This document shows, one piece after another, positions 47,519 through 56,883 of a DNA stretch of 64,000 nucleotides; position 1 is the stretch's first letter, and the number at the start of each line of letters is the position of its first letter. This DNA is from Paenibacillus xerothermodurans (GTDB lineage: Bacteria > Bacillota > Bacilli > Paenibacillales > NBRC-103111): positions 1-64,000 of the forward strand of contig NZ_NHRJ02000019.1 in assembly GCF_002220865.2 (NCBI RefSeq). The letters are read 5' to 3'. The notes beneath the pieces were generated by a model. That model was not told the origin of the DNA, did no database searches, and worked only from the letters and a program-made list of their open reading frames with translations. The position numbers and the translations under genes are program-made.

Positions 47519-47700
47519 CTTGCAGCTGAGCGCGGGTACCCGGTGCGCTGCTACAGGTCACGGCTCAGTGTTGGTGCCCGCACGCTGGGCTGAGGTACCG
47601 GTGCGCTGCAACAAACGCGTGCCGCCGGAAGCTTACAGCTCAGCGTTGGTACCCCCATGCTGGGCTGAGGTGTACCGCCGCAGCTTGCAGCTCAGCAAGG
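47519..47700. repeat. Degenerate GC-rich repeat upstream of ftsE
   Basis: Three related copies, each containing GGTRCCC, GCTGGGCTGAGGT or GGTGCGCTGC, and a GCTCAG end. They begin near 47535, 47572 and 47650. Spacing is 40-80 bases, so copies have deletions. It sits in the 480-base gap between ftsE and argH; the rest of that gap holds only the argH terminator. Confidence 0.65.
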
Positions 47701-47746
47701 GCGCCGGGACGCTTGAGTGAGCCGTCACGCCGGTGCCACCAACAGC

Positions 47747-47790
47747 AAAAAATCCCTTCCTCCAGAGATCACTCCGGCGAAAGGGATTTA
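47747..47790 (-). terminator. Terminator of the arg cluster (after argH)
   Basis: On the minus strand AAATCCCTT and AAGGGATTT form a stem with a nested CGCCGGAGTGATCTCTGGAG hairpin in the loop, followed by TTTTTT. It lies 15 bases after the argH stop. Confidence 0.85.
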
Positions 47791-47804
47791 TGCAGATACA
47801 GAGA

Positions 47805-49220
47805 CTACTTACTTTTCTCGATATATTCCTCGCACCATTTATCCGTCTGTGCCTTGACCGCTTCTGCCCGCTCAATCGCTGCGGCAACTTGATTGGATGC
47901 CGTACCGCCGTACACGTTACGCGCATTTACAACCTGCTCCGGCTGCAGAACCTGATATATGTCCTGACCGAAGAGCTCGGAAAATTGGTGGTACTCGTCC
48001 AACGTGAGATCCAGCAAAAATTTATTGTGTTGAATACAGTACAGTACCGTCTTGCCAATGACCTCGTGCGCCTGACGGAATGGCAGCCCCTTATTCACCA
48101 GGTAGTCAGCAATATCGGTCGCGTTGGAGAAATCCTGATTGACAGCCTGACGCATCCGGTCCTTGTTAACCTTCATCGTCGCAATCATCGGTGCAAATAA
48201 TTGCAACGCTCCCTGCAACGTACGCACCGTATCGAACATACCTTCTTTGTCCTCCTGCATGTCCTTGTTGTATGCCAAAGGCAGTGACTTTAACACAGTC
48301 AACAAGCCGAACAGGTTACCGTATACACGTCCGGTTTTGCCCCGCACCAACTCGGGCACGTCAGGATTTTTCTTCTGCGGCATGATGCTGCTGCCCGTAC
48401 AGAAAGCATCGTCCAACTCGGCGAAACGGAACTCCGTGCTCATCCAGAGGATCAGCTCCTCGGACAAGCGAGACAGATGCATCATAATCATCGAAGCATT
48501 TGACAGAAATTCGATAATGAAGTCGCGGTCACTGACAGCATCAAGCGAGTTCTCGTATACGCTGTCGAACCCAAGCTGCTCGGCCACAAAATGACGATCG
48601 ATAGGGAATGTCGTGCCGGCCAGCGCACCTGCTCCCAGCGGTAGTACGTTGATCCGCTTATAGCTGTCCTGCAGTCGCTCTATATCCCTCTGAAACATTG
48701 ATACATAGGCCATCATATGGTGCGCAAACAAGATCGGCTGCGCGCGCTGCAGATGCGTGTAACCTGGCAGGATAGTATCCTGGTTTGCCTTTGCCTGCCC
48801 GATCAACGCTTCCTGCAGCTTGTTCAGCAAAGATACAAACTCAACTACCCGCTTACGCAAATAGAGGTGCATGTCCGTAGCGACCTGGTCATTGCGGCTG
48901 CGGCCGGTGTGCAGCTTGCCTCCCACAGGACCGACTTCGTCGAGCAGAGCCTTTTCGATATTCATATGAATATCCTCGTTGGCTATCGTAAATTCCAGCT
49001 CTCCACGGCGAATCATGCCCTGGACTTTCAACAGGCCACTCTTGATCGTGTCGACATCCGCCTGCGGCAGAATTCCGCACTTGCCGAGCATGGTGACATG
49101 CGCTAAACTGCCCTGGATGTCCTCCTCGGCGAGTTCTTTATCGAATGATATGGAAGCTGTATACTCCTCTACCAGTTGATCCGTTTTCTTGGTGAACCGT
49201 CCACCCCAAAGCTTTGACAA
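47805..49220 (-). CDS. argH: Argininosuccinate lyase ArgH
   Basis: Last step of arginine synthesis, splitting argininosuccinate to arginine and fumarate. 471 residues, the usual size. The signature [12 protein letters not shown] carries the catalytic serine loop. [19 protein letters not shown] is the typical N-terminus, and [19 protein letters not shown] the first conserved block. The frame begins upstream at 49280, but the TTG at 49220 with AAAGGGG eight bases before it fits family length. Separated from argG by 385 bases containing a 16S fragment and a hairpin, so argG-argH continuity is uncertain. Confidence 0.97.
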   Translation of the reverse strand: MSKLWGGRFTKKTDQLVEEYTASISFDKELAEEDIQGSLAHVTMLGKCGILPQADVDTIKSGLLKVQGMIRRGELEFTIANEDIHMNIEKALLDEVGPVGGKLHTGRSRNDQVATDMHLYLRKRVVEFVSLLNKLQEALIGQAKANQDTILPGYTHLQRAQPILFAHHMMAYVSMFQRDIERLQDSYKRINVLPLGAGALAGTTFPIDRHFVAEQLGFDSVYENSLDAVSDRDFIIEFLSNASMIMMHLSRLSEELILWMSTEFRFAELDDAFCTGSSIMPQKKNPDVPELVRGKTGRVYGNLFGLLTVLKSLPLAYNKDMQEDKEGMFDTVRTLQGALQLFAPMIATMKVNKDRMRQAVNQDFSNATDIADYLVNKGLPFRQAHEVIGKTVLYCIQHNKFLLDLTLDEYHQFSELFGQDIYQVLQPEQVVNARNVYGGTASNQVAAAIERAEAVKAQTDKWCEEYIEKSK

Positions 49221-49281
49221 AGTTACTGCCCCTTTCCGGTGTATCCGTATATAGCTGCTCACATAAAAACACTTATACACG

Positions 49282-49309
49282 AAGGCCTCCCTAGTGGACT
49301 AGGAAGGCC
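49282..49309. other. Perfect-looking hairpin just upstream of argH
   Basis: AGGCCT at 49282 and 49304 pair, then CCTAGT with ACTAGG, separated by a single mismatch and a two-base loop. It lies 62 bases before the argH start on the argG-argH transcript. The nearest T run on the minus strand is about 14 bases away (TGTTTTTATG), so it is not a standard terminator. It may be an attenuator or an RNA processing/stability element. Confidence 0.55.
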
Positions 49310-49468
49310 TGTATCCTCTCACGACCACATATCAACGGCAGCAATGCTGCACTGCAACAACGCCGACGTTTGTTTCGTGCGTATGATGTAGTGTAGACAC
49401 GTACCGCTATTGATGCACTCGATGCAGCGCTCCCCACTGGCTGCGCACACCCAGCCACTTTCTTCACC

Positions 49469-49577
49469 AGGCAATGTGCCTACACTGTTACTGACCCGTC
49501 CGCCGCTAACTTCACCCGAAGGTGAAATCCGCTCAACCTGCGTGTATTAGGCACGCCGGCAGCGTTCGTCCTGAGCC
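49469..49577 (-). pseudogene. 16S rRNA 5' fragment embedded between argG and argH
   Basis: Bases 49501-49577 match bases 1-77 of the window (true 16S) at 70 of 77 positions. The similarity goes on to the left through GTTACTGACCCGTC and GGCAATGTGCCTACAC, which resemble the 16S region GTTACTCACCCGTC and GGCAGGTTGCCTACG. The fragment thus covers roughly 16S nucleotides 20-130, starting inside the gene, so it is not a functional rRNA. The V1 stem with TTCG loop is preserved by compensating changes. It has the same orientation as the arg genes and ends 29 bases from the argG stop. Confidence 0.88.
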
Positions 49578-49605
49578 GAATGCTCGAGTATCCTGCGGCG
49601 AGTGG

Positions 49606-50844
49606 TTACTTCTGCGTGCTCTGCTGCACACCGGCGGATACTTTCAAGCGCAGCGCATTCAAGCGAATAAATCCGGTCGCATCGCCTTGATTGTAAGCTT
49701 GAGTAGGGTCAGCCTCCATCGTAGCGATATCCGGGTTGTACAAGCTAACCGGGCTCTGTACGCCTGCACCGATCACGTTGCCTTTGTACAGCTTCAATCG
49801 GACCGTACCGGTAACATTTTTCTGGCTTTCGTTCACCAAAGCTTGCAATGCCAGCCGCTCAGGCGCAAACCAAAAACCGTTGTAGACCAGTGTCGCATAG
49901 CGGGAAATAAGGGAATCACGCAGACTCATAACCTCGCGATCCATGGTGAGTGACTCCATTTTGCGATGAGCCGTGAAAAGGATCGTACCTCCCGGTGTCT
50001 CATATACGCCACGGCTCTTCATGCCAACGAAGCGGTTTTCCACCATGTCCACACGTCCGATGCCATGCTTGCCTCCAAGCTCGTTCAAGCTCTCCATCAC
50101 CTGCAGCGGGGTGAGGCGACTCCCGTTCAAGCCTACGCAGTTCCCCTGTTCGAAGTTAAGCTCGATGTACTCGGCTTGGTCGGGCGCATCCTCCGGATCC
50201 ACGCTTAACACAAACATGTCTTTGTTGGATGCTGCGCTCGGATCAAACCAAGGATCCTCCAACATCCCGCTCTCAAAGCTGATATGCAGCAGGTTGCGGT
50301 CGGTCGAGTACGGCTTCGCAGCGGAGGCCGTTACCGGAATACCGTGCTTCTCGGCATAAGCGATCATTTCCGCGCGTCCCGGGAACGTTTCACGGAACTC
50401 ATCCAGCCGCCACGGTGCAATAACGTCCAGCTCAGGTGCGAGAGCGGCAACCCCCAGCTCAAAACGCACCTGGTCGTTGCCTTTACCAGTGGCTCCATGT
50501 GCAATCGCCGTCGCGCCTTCTTGGCGTGCGATCTCCACCATGCGCTTTGCGATCAGCGGGCGGGCGATGCTGGTGCCGAGCAGGTATTGTCCTTCATACA
50601 GCGCGCCTGCCTGGAACATAGGGAAGATAAAATCTTGGGCGAACTCTGCACGCAGATCGTCTATATAAACTTTGGAAGCGCCAGTCGCCAGAGCTTTTGC
50701 TTCGAGACCGTCCAGTTCTTCTTTTTGTCCGATGTCTGCTGTGAAGGCGATAATTTCCGCATCGTAAGTTTCTTTCAACCATTTTAAAATAATCGATGTA
50801 TCCAAACCGCCCGAGTAGGCGAGCACAATTTTTTGCTTAGCCAT
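49606..50844 (-). CDS. argG: Argininosuccinate synthase ArgG
   Basis: Joins citrulline and aspartate with ATP to form argininosuccinate. 412 residues, the normal size. [17 protein letters not shown] carries the SGGxDTS P-loop, followed by [13 protein letters not shown] and [20 protein letters not shown] eleven bases upstream of the ATG. It follows argF by 38 bases. Downstream is the 16S fragment and then argH. Confidence 0.98.
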   Translation of the reverse strand: MAKQKIVLAYSGGLDTSIILKWLKETYDAEIIAFTADIGQKEELDGLEAKALATGASKVYIDDLRAEFAQDFIFPMFQAGALYEGQYLLGTSIARPLIAKRMVEIARQEGATAIAHGATGKGNDQVRFELGVAALAPELDVIAPWRLDEFRETFPGRAEMIAYAEKHGIPVTASAAKPYSTDRNLLHISFESGMLEDPWFDPSAASNKDMFVLSVDPEDAPDQAEYIELNFEQGNCVGLNGSRLTPLQVMESLNELGGKHGIGRVDMVENRFVGMKSRGVYETPGGTILFTAHRKMESLTMDREVMSLRDSLISRYATLVYNGFWFAPERLALQALVNESQKNVTGTVRLKLYKGNVIGAGVQSPVSLYNPDIATMEADPTQAYNQGDATGFIRLNALRLKVSAGVQQSTQK

Positions 50845-50882
50845 GAGTCCGATTTCTCCTTTGCTCTGAATGATGACGAGTG

Positions 50883-51842
50883 CTACATGATAGCGGCCAT
50901 AATTGCTTTTTGCGCGTGCAGACGGTTTTCCGCCTGATCAAAAACAATCGAGTGCGGCCCGTCAATCACACCTTCACTGACTTCCTCCCCGCGATGCGCC
51001 GGCAGGCAGTGCATGAACAGATAATCCTTTTTGGCCAGTTTCACCAGTTCTTCGTTCACTTGATAGATGTGGAAGGCTTTCTCGCGCTCAGCCTGCTCTT
51101 CCTCGAAGCCCATGCTTGCCCACACGTCCGTGTACACCACATCCGCATCGGCCACGGCTTCCTTCGGATCGTAACCCACATACAGCTTTGCGCCGGTTTG
51201 TTTAGCGACGTCCTGCGTTTGCTGAATCACATTTTTGTCAGGCTCATAGCCTTCGGGAGAAGCAACTGCGAAATCGATGCCCAATTTGGCGGCACCCATC
51301 ATCAGAGAATGCACCATGTTGTTACCATCGCCTACATAAGCCACCTTTAAGCCACGCAAACGCCCCTTATGCTCCAAAATGGTCTGATAATCGGCCAATG
51401 CCTGACACGGATGAGAACGCTCCGTAAGTCCGTTGATCACCGGAATCGTAGCGCCTCGGGCTAGATCAATCACCTTGCGGTGAGCATGAGTACGAATCAT
51501 GATACCATCCAAATAACGTGACATGGTTTGCGCGGTATCCCATACGGTCTCACCACGGCCTAACTGAAGATCATTTTTGCTTAAAAATAATGCATGGCCT
51601 CCAAGCTGATACATTCCCACTTCAAATGAAACACGTGTGCGGGTAGATGACTTCTCGAAAATCATGCCGAGCGTCTTGCCCTTCAAAGGCTGATAAACCT
51701 CTCCCGCTTTCAGCTTTTTCTTCAAATCGATCGCCATGTCGATCAAATATTGCAGTTCGCCTGTTGAGAAGTCGGAGATCCCAAGGAAATCTCTACCGTT
51801 CAAATCAATGGCTAATTGCTCTTCTGTTTCTGTCCAGGCCAT
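50883..51842 (-). CDS. argF: Ornithine carbamoyltransferase ArgF
   Basis: Converts ornithine and carbamoyl phosphate to citrulline. 319 residues. The carbamoyl phosphate motif [15 protein letters not shown], the ornithine motif MHCLPAHRG and the [11 protein letters not shown] block are all intact, so the SMG/ornithine loop is consistent with a catabolic or anabolic OTC. The frame starts at 51860 but the ATG at 51842 has AAGGAG seven bases upstream. Anabolic by context (arg cluster). Confidence 0.97.
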   Translation of the reverse strand: MAWTETEEQLAIDLNGRDFLGISDFSTGELQYLIDMAIDLKKKLKAGEVYQPLKGKTLGMIFEKSSTRTRVSFEVGMYQLGGHALFLSKNDLQLGRGETVWDTAQTMSRYLDGIMIRTHAHRKVIDLARGATIPVINGLTERSHPCQALADYQTILEHKGRLRGLKVAYVGDGNNMVHSLMMGAAKLGIDFAVASPEGYEPDKNVIQQTQDVAKQTGAKLYVGYDPKEAVADADVVYTDVWASMGFEEEQAEREKAFHIYQVNEELVKLAKKDYLFMHCLPAHRGEEVSEGVIDGPHSIVFDQAENRLHAQKAIMAAIM

Positions 51843-51966
51843 AATAGAGCTCCTTTTCAACTCTGTTTAAGTTATGTTATTGCTTGTATCCAATGAATAC
51901 TTCCACGCACAAAGTTGATTTGTTTTTTATTGTTATACTTAGCCTTGTCATACTTAGCCCGTCTTG

Positions 51967-53157
51967 CTACACAGCAGCAGCCGACTGCTTACTCAGCACG
52001 CTGCAGATCACGTCCAGGCCGCTGTCCAAATCTTCCTTAGCAATAAGGAGGCTCGGCGCCAAGCGAATGACATTCGGCCCGGCGGATACAACGAGCACCG
52101 CCTTCTCTTGGAGGGCAGTGATTGGATCCGCCACCGGTTGTGTGCACTCGATGCCAATGAGCAATCCCAATCCGCGCACTTCTTTCACCAGCGGGTTTCC
52201 TGCCAGCTTTTGCTGCAGCGTGCTCACGATGTATGTGCCCAGTTCCTGCGCACGTTCGGAGAGTTTATCTCCTAGAATCGTCTCCATCGTAGCGATGCCC
52301 GCTGCGGTGGACAGGTAGTTCCCTCCGAATGTAGAACCGTGACTTCCTGCAGAAAACGCTTCGCGCAATTTTTCTTTACCCAACATGGCGCCAATCGGCA
52401 TCCCACTGCCAAGCCCTTTCGCCAACGTAAAAATATCCGGCTCGATACCATAGTGCTCATATGCAAACAGCTTGCCGGTTCGCGCAATCCCCGTTTGTAT
52501 CTCATCAACAATCAACAGCAGCCCATGCTGCTCGCACAGCTCTGCCACGCGCTTGACAAAGGCTGGCTCCGCACGGTTCACACCGCCTTCACCTTGCACC
52601 ATTTCGAGCATTATCGCACACGTTTTCGGCCCGATCACCCGCTCCAAAGCAGTGGCGTCATTGTATGGCGCGTACACAAAGCCGTCAGGCAGCGGTGCAA
52701 AGCCGTCCTTAACCTTATCCTGTCCGGTCGCAGTTAATGTCGCCAGAGTGCGGCCATGGAATGATTGGTCGAATGTGATGATCTCATACTGCTCCGGCTT
52801 GCCGACAATTTTCTGAAAATAGCGCCGTACCAACTTTATGGCAGCCTCATTCGCTTCCGCACCGCTGTTGCAGAAGAACACCGCGTCAGCGCAGCTGTTA
52901 TCGGTGAGCAGCTCAGCTAGGCGTTGCTGATTCGGAATGTGAAACAGATTGCTTGTGTGCCACAGCGTATCCACCTGTTCTTTCAAGCGCTCTGACACCT
53001 GCTTGGGTGCGTGACCGAGATTAGTGACGGCCAGACCGCACATCAAATCCAAGTATTCTTTGCCGGTGTCGTCCCACAGGCGACTGCCTTCCCCTTTGAC
53101 AAAAGTTAAGCCATAGCGGCCGTAGTTCGGAAACAGTGAGCTCGCTCCCTCTCCCAT
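51967..53157 (-). CDS. argD: Acetylornithine aminotransferase ArgD
   Basis: PLP-dependent class III aminotransferase converting N-acetylglutamate semialdehyde and glutamate to acetylornithine. 396 residues. The PLP lysine lies in FTLAKGLGSGMPIGAM; CNSGAEANEAAIKLVR, VDEIQTGIARTG and GSHGSTFGGN are conserved. The GTG at 53169 is adjacent to the Shine-Dalgarno, so the ATG at 53157 (eight bases after AAGGAGTGA) is preferred. Overlap-free, 124 bases before argF. Confidence 0.97.
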   Translation of the reverse strand: MGEGASSLFPNYGRYGLTFVKGEGSRLWDDTGKEYLDLMCGLAVTNLGHAPKQVSERLKEQVDTLWHTSNLFHIPNQQRLAELLTDNSCADAVFFCNSGAEANEAAIKLVRRYFQKIVGKPEQYEIITFDQSFHGRTLATLTATGQDKVKDGFAPLPDGFVYAPYNDATALERVIGPKTCAIMLEMVQGEGGVNRAEPAFVKRVAELCEQHGLLLIVDEIQTGIARTGKLFAYEHYGIEPDIFTLAKGLGSGMPIGAMLGKEKLREAFSAGSHGSTFGGNYLSTAAGIATMETILGDKLSERAQELGTYIVSTLQQKLAGNPLVKEVRGLGLLIGIECTQPVADPITALQEKAVLVVSAGPNVIRLAPSLLIAKEDLDSGLDVICSVLSKQSAAAV

Positions 53158-53197
53158 ACGTTGACTCACTCCTTTTTAGAATAATGCGTATGCACAT

Positions 53198-53989
53198 TTA
53201 TTTCACAATCCGTGTACCGATTTCAGCGCCTTTGATGACTCGGCTCAGCACTTCGGGCTCCGTACCGTTGACAATGATGACTTCCCTGACTTTGCCTTGA
53301 ATACACTGGATGGCGGCACGCACCTTGGGAATCATGCCGCCATATATTTCACCGCTGGCGATCATCTTATCAATTTCGCTGACCGTGACGCTTGGCAGTA
53401 CCACTCTCGCACCGCCCACAGGTTTCATAATGCCCGGCACATCAGTGACCACGATCATTCGTTCGACGCCCATATGCGATGCAACGGCTCCAGCCGCAGT
53501 GTCCGCGTTGATGTTGTAACGCTGGCTTCCGTCCGCACCAAGGCCAACCGGCGCGATCACCGGGATATAGCCCATTTTGACCATGCCTTGAATCAAATCC
53601 GCGTTCACACCGGTCACGTCACCCACCAGTCCGACTTCATCAGCATGCGCTACCGGCTCGGCTTGGATGAGATGGCCGTCCACTCCGGACAGCCCCAATG
53701 CTTTCGCGCCTGAAAGCTGTATCTTGCGCACGATTTCCTTGTTGATGCGCCCTGCGAGGACCATCTCAACCACGTCCAGCACGGCCTCGTTCGTCTTGCG
53801 CAGTCCATTCACGAATTCCGTCTCAATGCCGAGTTTGCCCAGCGTATCGGAGATCGCAGGCCCTCCGCCATGCACGATCACCGGAATAATCGCTTCATCC
53901 TGCAGCCGTTTCATATCATCAAAAAATGAATTTGGCAAAGCAGCCAAGGTACTCCCGCCGCATTTCATGACAAAACACATCGCACTCAT
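53198..53989 (-). CDS. argB: Acetylglutamate kinase ArgB
   Basis: Phosphorylates N-acetylglutamate, the second step of the pathway. 263 residues of the amino acid kinase fold: KCGGSTLAALPNS (nucleotide site lysine), VIVHGGGPAISDTL (substrate glycine loop), NINADTAAGAVASH and VTDVPGIM. AAGGGGA upstream of the ATG. Forty bases before argD. No clear N-terminal arginine-inhibition helix, as in the short class of ArgB, where ArgJ recycles the acetyl group and feedback is often absent. Confidence 0.97.
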   Translation of the reverse strand: MSAMCFVMKCGGSTLAALPNSFFDDMKRLQDEAIIPVIVHGGGPAISDTLGKLGIETEFVNGLRKTNEAVLDVVEMVLAGRINKEIVRKIQLSGAKALGLSGVDGHLIQAEPVAHADEVGLVGDVTGVNADLIQGMVKMGYIPVIAPVGLGADGSQRYNINADTAAGAVASHMGVERMIVVTDVPGIMKPVGGARVVLPSVTVSEIDKMIASGEIYGGMIPKVRAAIQCIQGKVREVIIVNGTEPEVLSRVIKGAEIGTRIVK

Positions 53990-54191
53990 CTATTCGTTCC
54001 CCTTTAGCCGCCTAGTTCTGCTGCACGCCTAACCGTGACATCCGGCCTCCCGGCGGACGTCTGGTCATCGCTGCGGTAAAAGCCGACTGTTTTTGCGGGC
54101 GCGCAGCAGGCACAAACATCGACTGTGTTACGACCACACAGCTAGTGCAAATCCCACACAGTTGCTTCCGTTCATTCGCCGGTACATCGCA

Positions 54192-55418
54192 TTACGTCCG
54201 GTAAGCAGCGTTGATCCGCACATAATCATATGTCAGGTCACAGCCCCAAGCCGTGGCCGATTCATTGCCCATATTGAGGTTCACAAGTATTTGTACCAGC
54301 TCGCCCTTCAAATAGGCTAATGCGCGGTCCTCGTCAAATTTTACCGGTCTGGATTGCTCGAGCACTACGATGTCGCCCAATTGGATATGGACCGTCTCCG
54401 TATTCACCGGCTGCCCGGCACGCCCCACCGCTGCAATAATGCGGCCCCAGTTCGCGTCTGCGCCAAAGCAGGCCGATTTCACCAAGCTCGAGCCGATCAC
54501 CGTCTTCGCAATCGCCCGGGCCGCCTCCTGTGATTCCGCTCCGGCTACGGTGACTTCGATCAGCTTCGTTGCGCCTTCACCGTCGCGAGCGATCGCCTTC
54601 GCCAAATATTCAGCGACATATCGGAAGCCGGCTTCAAAGGCCGCCCAATCCGGGTGCTCCGGCGTTAAGCTTTCATTTCCCGCCAAGCCGCTTGCCATAG
54701 CTACCACCATATCGTTGGTACTGGTGTCGCCATCGACGGTGATCATATTGAACGTTGTGTCCGTTACACCGTTCAAAAGCTTTTGCAGATGCACATTGGC
54801 AATATTCGCATCCGTCGTAATGAAACCAAGCATCGTGGCCATGTTAGGATGAATCATGCCCGAGCCTTTAGCCGCCCCGGCAACGTGCACGGTCTTGCCG
54901 CCTACGGTCAGGCGGACGCAAGTCATCTTCTGCACCAAATCGGTGGTAAGTATTGCCTGGCAGAAGTCTTCCGCGCCGTCTGCTTTCACTTGGGACGGCA
55001 GCTCTTCAATGCCGCTTAACACTTTCGGCATGGGGAGCAGTTCGCCGATGACGCCCGTGGAAGTCACGCCGACATGATGCTCGGCCACACCGAACGCCTT
55101 TGCCGCAGCCGTCCGCATTGCACGTGCATCCTCCTCGCCCTGCTTGCCCGTGCAAGCATTGGCGTTGCCGCTGTTGACGAGCACCGCCTGCAGCTTGCCA
55201 TCTACCGCGATGCTTGCCTGCGTCACACCCAGCGGAGCCGCTTGAAATGCGTTCAGCGTATATACTCCCGCCGCCTGCGCAGGAACGTCACATACTATGA
55301 TGCCGAGATCATAGCGAGTCGTCTTTTTCAGCCCGCAGTGCAATCCCCCGGCACGAAAACCTGCCGGCGTGGTGATTGTACCTTCCGGCATAACGGTAAA
55401 TTGATCTGTCACCTTCAT
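54192..55418 (-). CDS. argJ: Bifunctional ornithine acetyltransferase / N-acetylglutamate synthase ArgJ
   Basis: Transfers acetyl from acetylornithine to glutamate and may also make acetylglutamate from acetyl-CoA. 408 residues. The self-cleavage region KGSGMIHPNMATMLGFI contains the conserved threonine nucleophile of the ArgJ family. NSGNANACTG and GDTSTNDMV are further family signatures. GAGGAG before the ATG. It lies between argC and argB; a 200-base gap to argB holds nothing recognised. Confidence 0.97.
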   Translation of the reverse strand: MKVTDQFTVMPEGTITTPAGFRAGGLHCGLKKTTRYDLGIIVCDVPAQAAGVYTLNAFQAAPLGVTQASIAVDGKLQAVLVNSGNANACTGKQGEEDARAMRTAAAKAFGVAEHHVGVTSTGVIGELLPMPKVLSGIEELPSQVKADGAEDFCQAILTTDLVQKMTCVRLTVGGKTVHVAGAAKGSGMIHPNMATMLGFITTDANIANVHLQKLLNGVTDTTFNMITVDGDTSTNDMVVAMASGLAGNESLTPEHPDWAAFEAGFRYVAEYLAKAIARDGEGATKLIEVTVAGAESQEAARAIAKTVIGSSLVKSACFGADANWGRIIAAVGRAGQPVNTETVHIQLGDIVVLEQSRPVKFDEDRALAYLKGELVQILVNLNMGNESATAWGCDLTYDYVRINAAYRT

Positions 55419-55444
55419 CTTCTCCTCATTTATTGCATGCTTGT

Positions 55445-56494
55445 TTACGGATATACCGGAGTGAACGCGAGCCCCGCTCCTTCATCCCAGCCCATCAGCA
55501 AGTTCAGGTTTTGTATCGCTTGGCCAGCAGCGCCTTTTACCAAGTTGTCGATGACGGATATGATTGTGAGCCGCCCTGTACGTTGATCCAGCGATATGCC
55601 GATATCACAGTAGTTCGAGCCCCAAACCTCTTTGGTAGCGGGCCATTTTCCCGCTGGACGGATTCGGACAAAGCGCCGGCCTTCATAGTATCGCCGGTAC
55701 AAATTGATAATTTCTTCCTCCGTATGCATTTCCCTCAGATTAACATACATTGTGGACAAAATCCCCCGAGTCATGGGCACCAAATGTGTCGTAAAAGTGA
55801 CTACCGCAGCCTCGCCTGCCACCCTGCTGAGCACCTGCTCAATCTCCGGCGTGTGTTGATGCCTATTTACTTTATATGCTAACAAGTTCTCATTGATCTC
55901 GGAGTAGTGGAAGCCTAAGCTTAATCCCCGTCCTCCACCTGACACACCCGTTTTCGCGTCGATAATAATGGATGACAAATCTGCCCAACCTTCACTCACC
56001 ACAGGGACCAAACCAAGCAGTGTCGCTGTCGGAAAACAGCCCGGATTTGAAATGAACCCGGCGCCACGCACCTCATCGGCAAACACCTCCGACAAACCGT
56101 ACACGGCTTTCTCTACATACGCAGGATCGGCCGGCTTATGCTTATACCAACGTTCATATGCCTCTCCTGACTTCAAGCGGAAATCGCCGGACAGATCAAT
56201 GACCTTTAGCCCAGCATCCACCAGCTTCGGGGCAAGTTCAGTGGCCACACCATGCGGTGTAGCGGTGAAAACCACGTCAGCTTTTTGCTGCAGCTGTCCA
56301 ATGTCGATTCCGTCCAGTGTGTTTGTCACGATTTGATTTAAATGCGGAAAACCATCCGCTATGGGCACGCCGGCCCTTGATGTGGAAATAACCGACGTGA
56401 TCTCCACATTCGGGTGCGAGAGCAGGAGCCTGATCAGCTCCACCCCGCCATACCCGGTTGATCCGATGATAGCCGCTCTCAATTTCGTAGACAT
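55445..56494 (-). CDS. argC: N-acetyl-gamma-glutamyl-phosphate reductase ArgC
   Basis: NADPH-dependent reduction of acetylglutamyl phosphate. 349 residues. GSTGYGGVELIRLL is the nucleotide-binding start. The catalytic cysteine lies in FISNPGCFPTATLLG, and HRHQHTPEIEQ supplies the conserved histidine region. The open frame extends to 56572, but the ATG at 56494 gives the family length and is preceded by GGTGGGGGGAA. First gene of the arg cluster, behind an ARG-box promoter. Confidence 0.97.
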   Translation of the reverse strand: MSTKLRAAIIGSTGYGGVELIRLLLSHPNVEITSVISTSRAGVPIADGFPHLNQIVTNTLDGIDIGQLQQKADVVFTATPHGVATELAPKLVDAGLKVIDLSGDFRLKSGEAYERWYKHKPADPAYVEKAVYGLSEVFADEVRGAGFISNPGCFPTATLLGLVPVVSEGWADLSSIIIDAKTGVSGGGRGLSLGFHYSEINENLLAYKVNRHQHTPEIEQVLSRVAGEAAVVTFTTHLVPMTRGILSTMYVNLREMHTEEEIINLYRRYYEGRRFVRIRPAGKWPATKEVWGSNYCDIGISLDQRTGRLTIISVIDNLVKGAAGQAIQNLNLLMGWDEGAGLAFTPVYP

Positions 56495-56519
56495 ATCCGT
56501 TCCCCCCACCTGCAAGTTA

Positions 56520-56554
56520 TGAATTATTATACATTTGTCAGTATAATAATTCAA
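56520..56554 (-). promoter_or_regulatory. argC promoter with ARG-box palindrome
   Basis: Two 13-bp arms, TGAATTATTATAC (56520-56532) and GTATAATAATTCA (56541-56553), form a perfect palindrome with an 8-base centre. The arms contain half-sites of the AhrC/ArgR box (TGAAT and ATTCA). On the minus strand TTGAAT (56549-56554) and TATAAT (56526-56531) are 17 bases apart, so the operator lies across the promoter, giving arginine-dependent repression. The match to AhrC is inferred. Confidence 0.72.
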
Positions 56555-56883
56555 CGTAATTTTTACTTTCATTCGAAGCTTCAGCGCTTCTACCGAGCTT
56601 TATGTATATATGCGGGCAAAAGAAAGCGCTCACTGCTGCCCGGCAAAAAGTATGCTAACACGTGAGGCAGCGCTCTCAAATCGCTCGGCCTGGGACGTGT
56701 GTGGGATCACACTTGGTGTTCTGCCCCTGCCGGTCAACAGTCGTCCTGCTTTTCTTCCCCTCCCATGGCTGCAAACAAACAGCGCATGCTCCATCGGCGG
56801 CAGCCAATAAATTCTTTTAAATTTTAACATGAAAATGTAAAAAGGCACAGAACCCTTATGGTCCGCGCCTGTTCTATCCTTAT

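Noticed and set aside
56630-56848. 72-codon frame downstream of argC promoter
   Set aside because: No ribosome binding site and no recognisable family; sequence looks intergenic.
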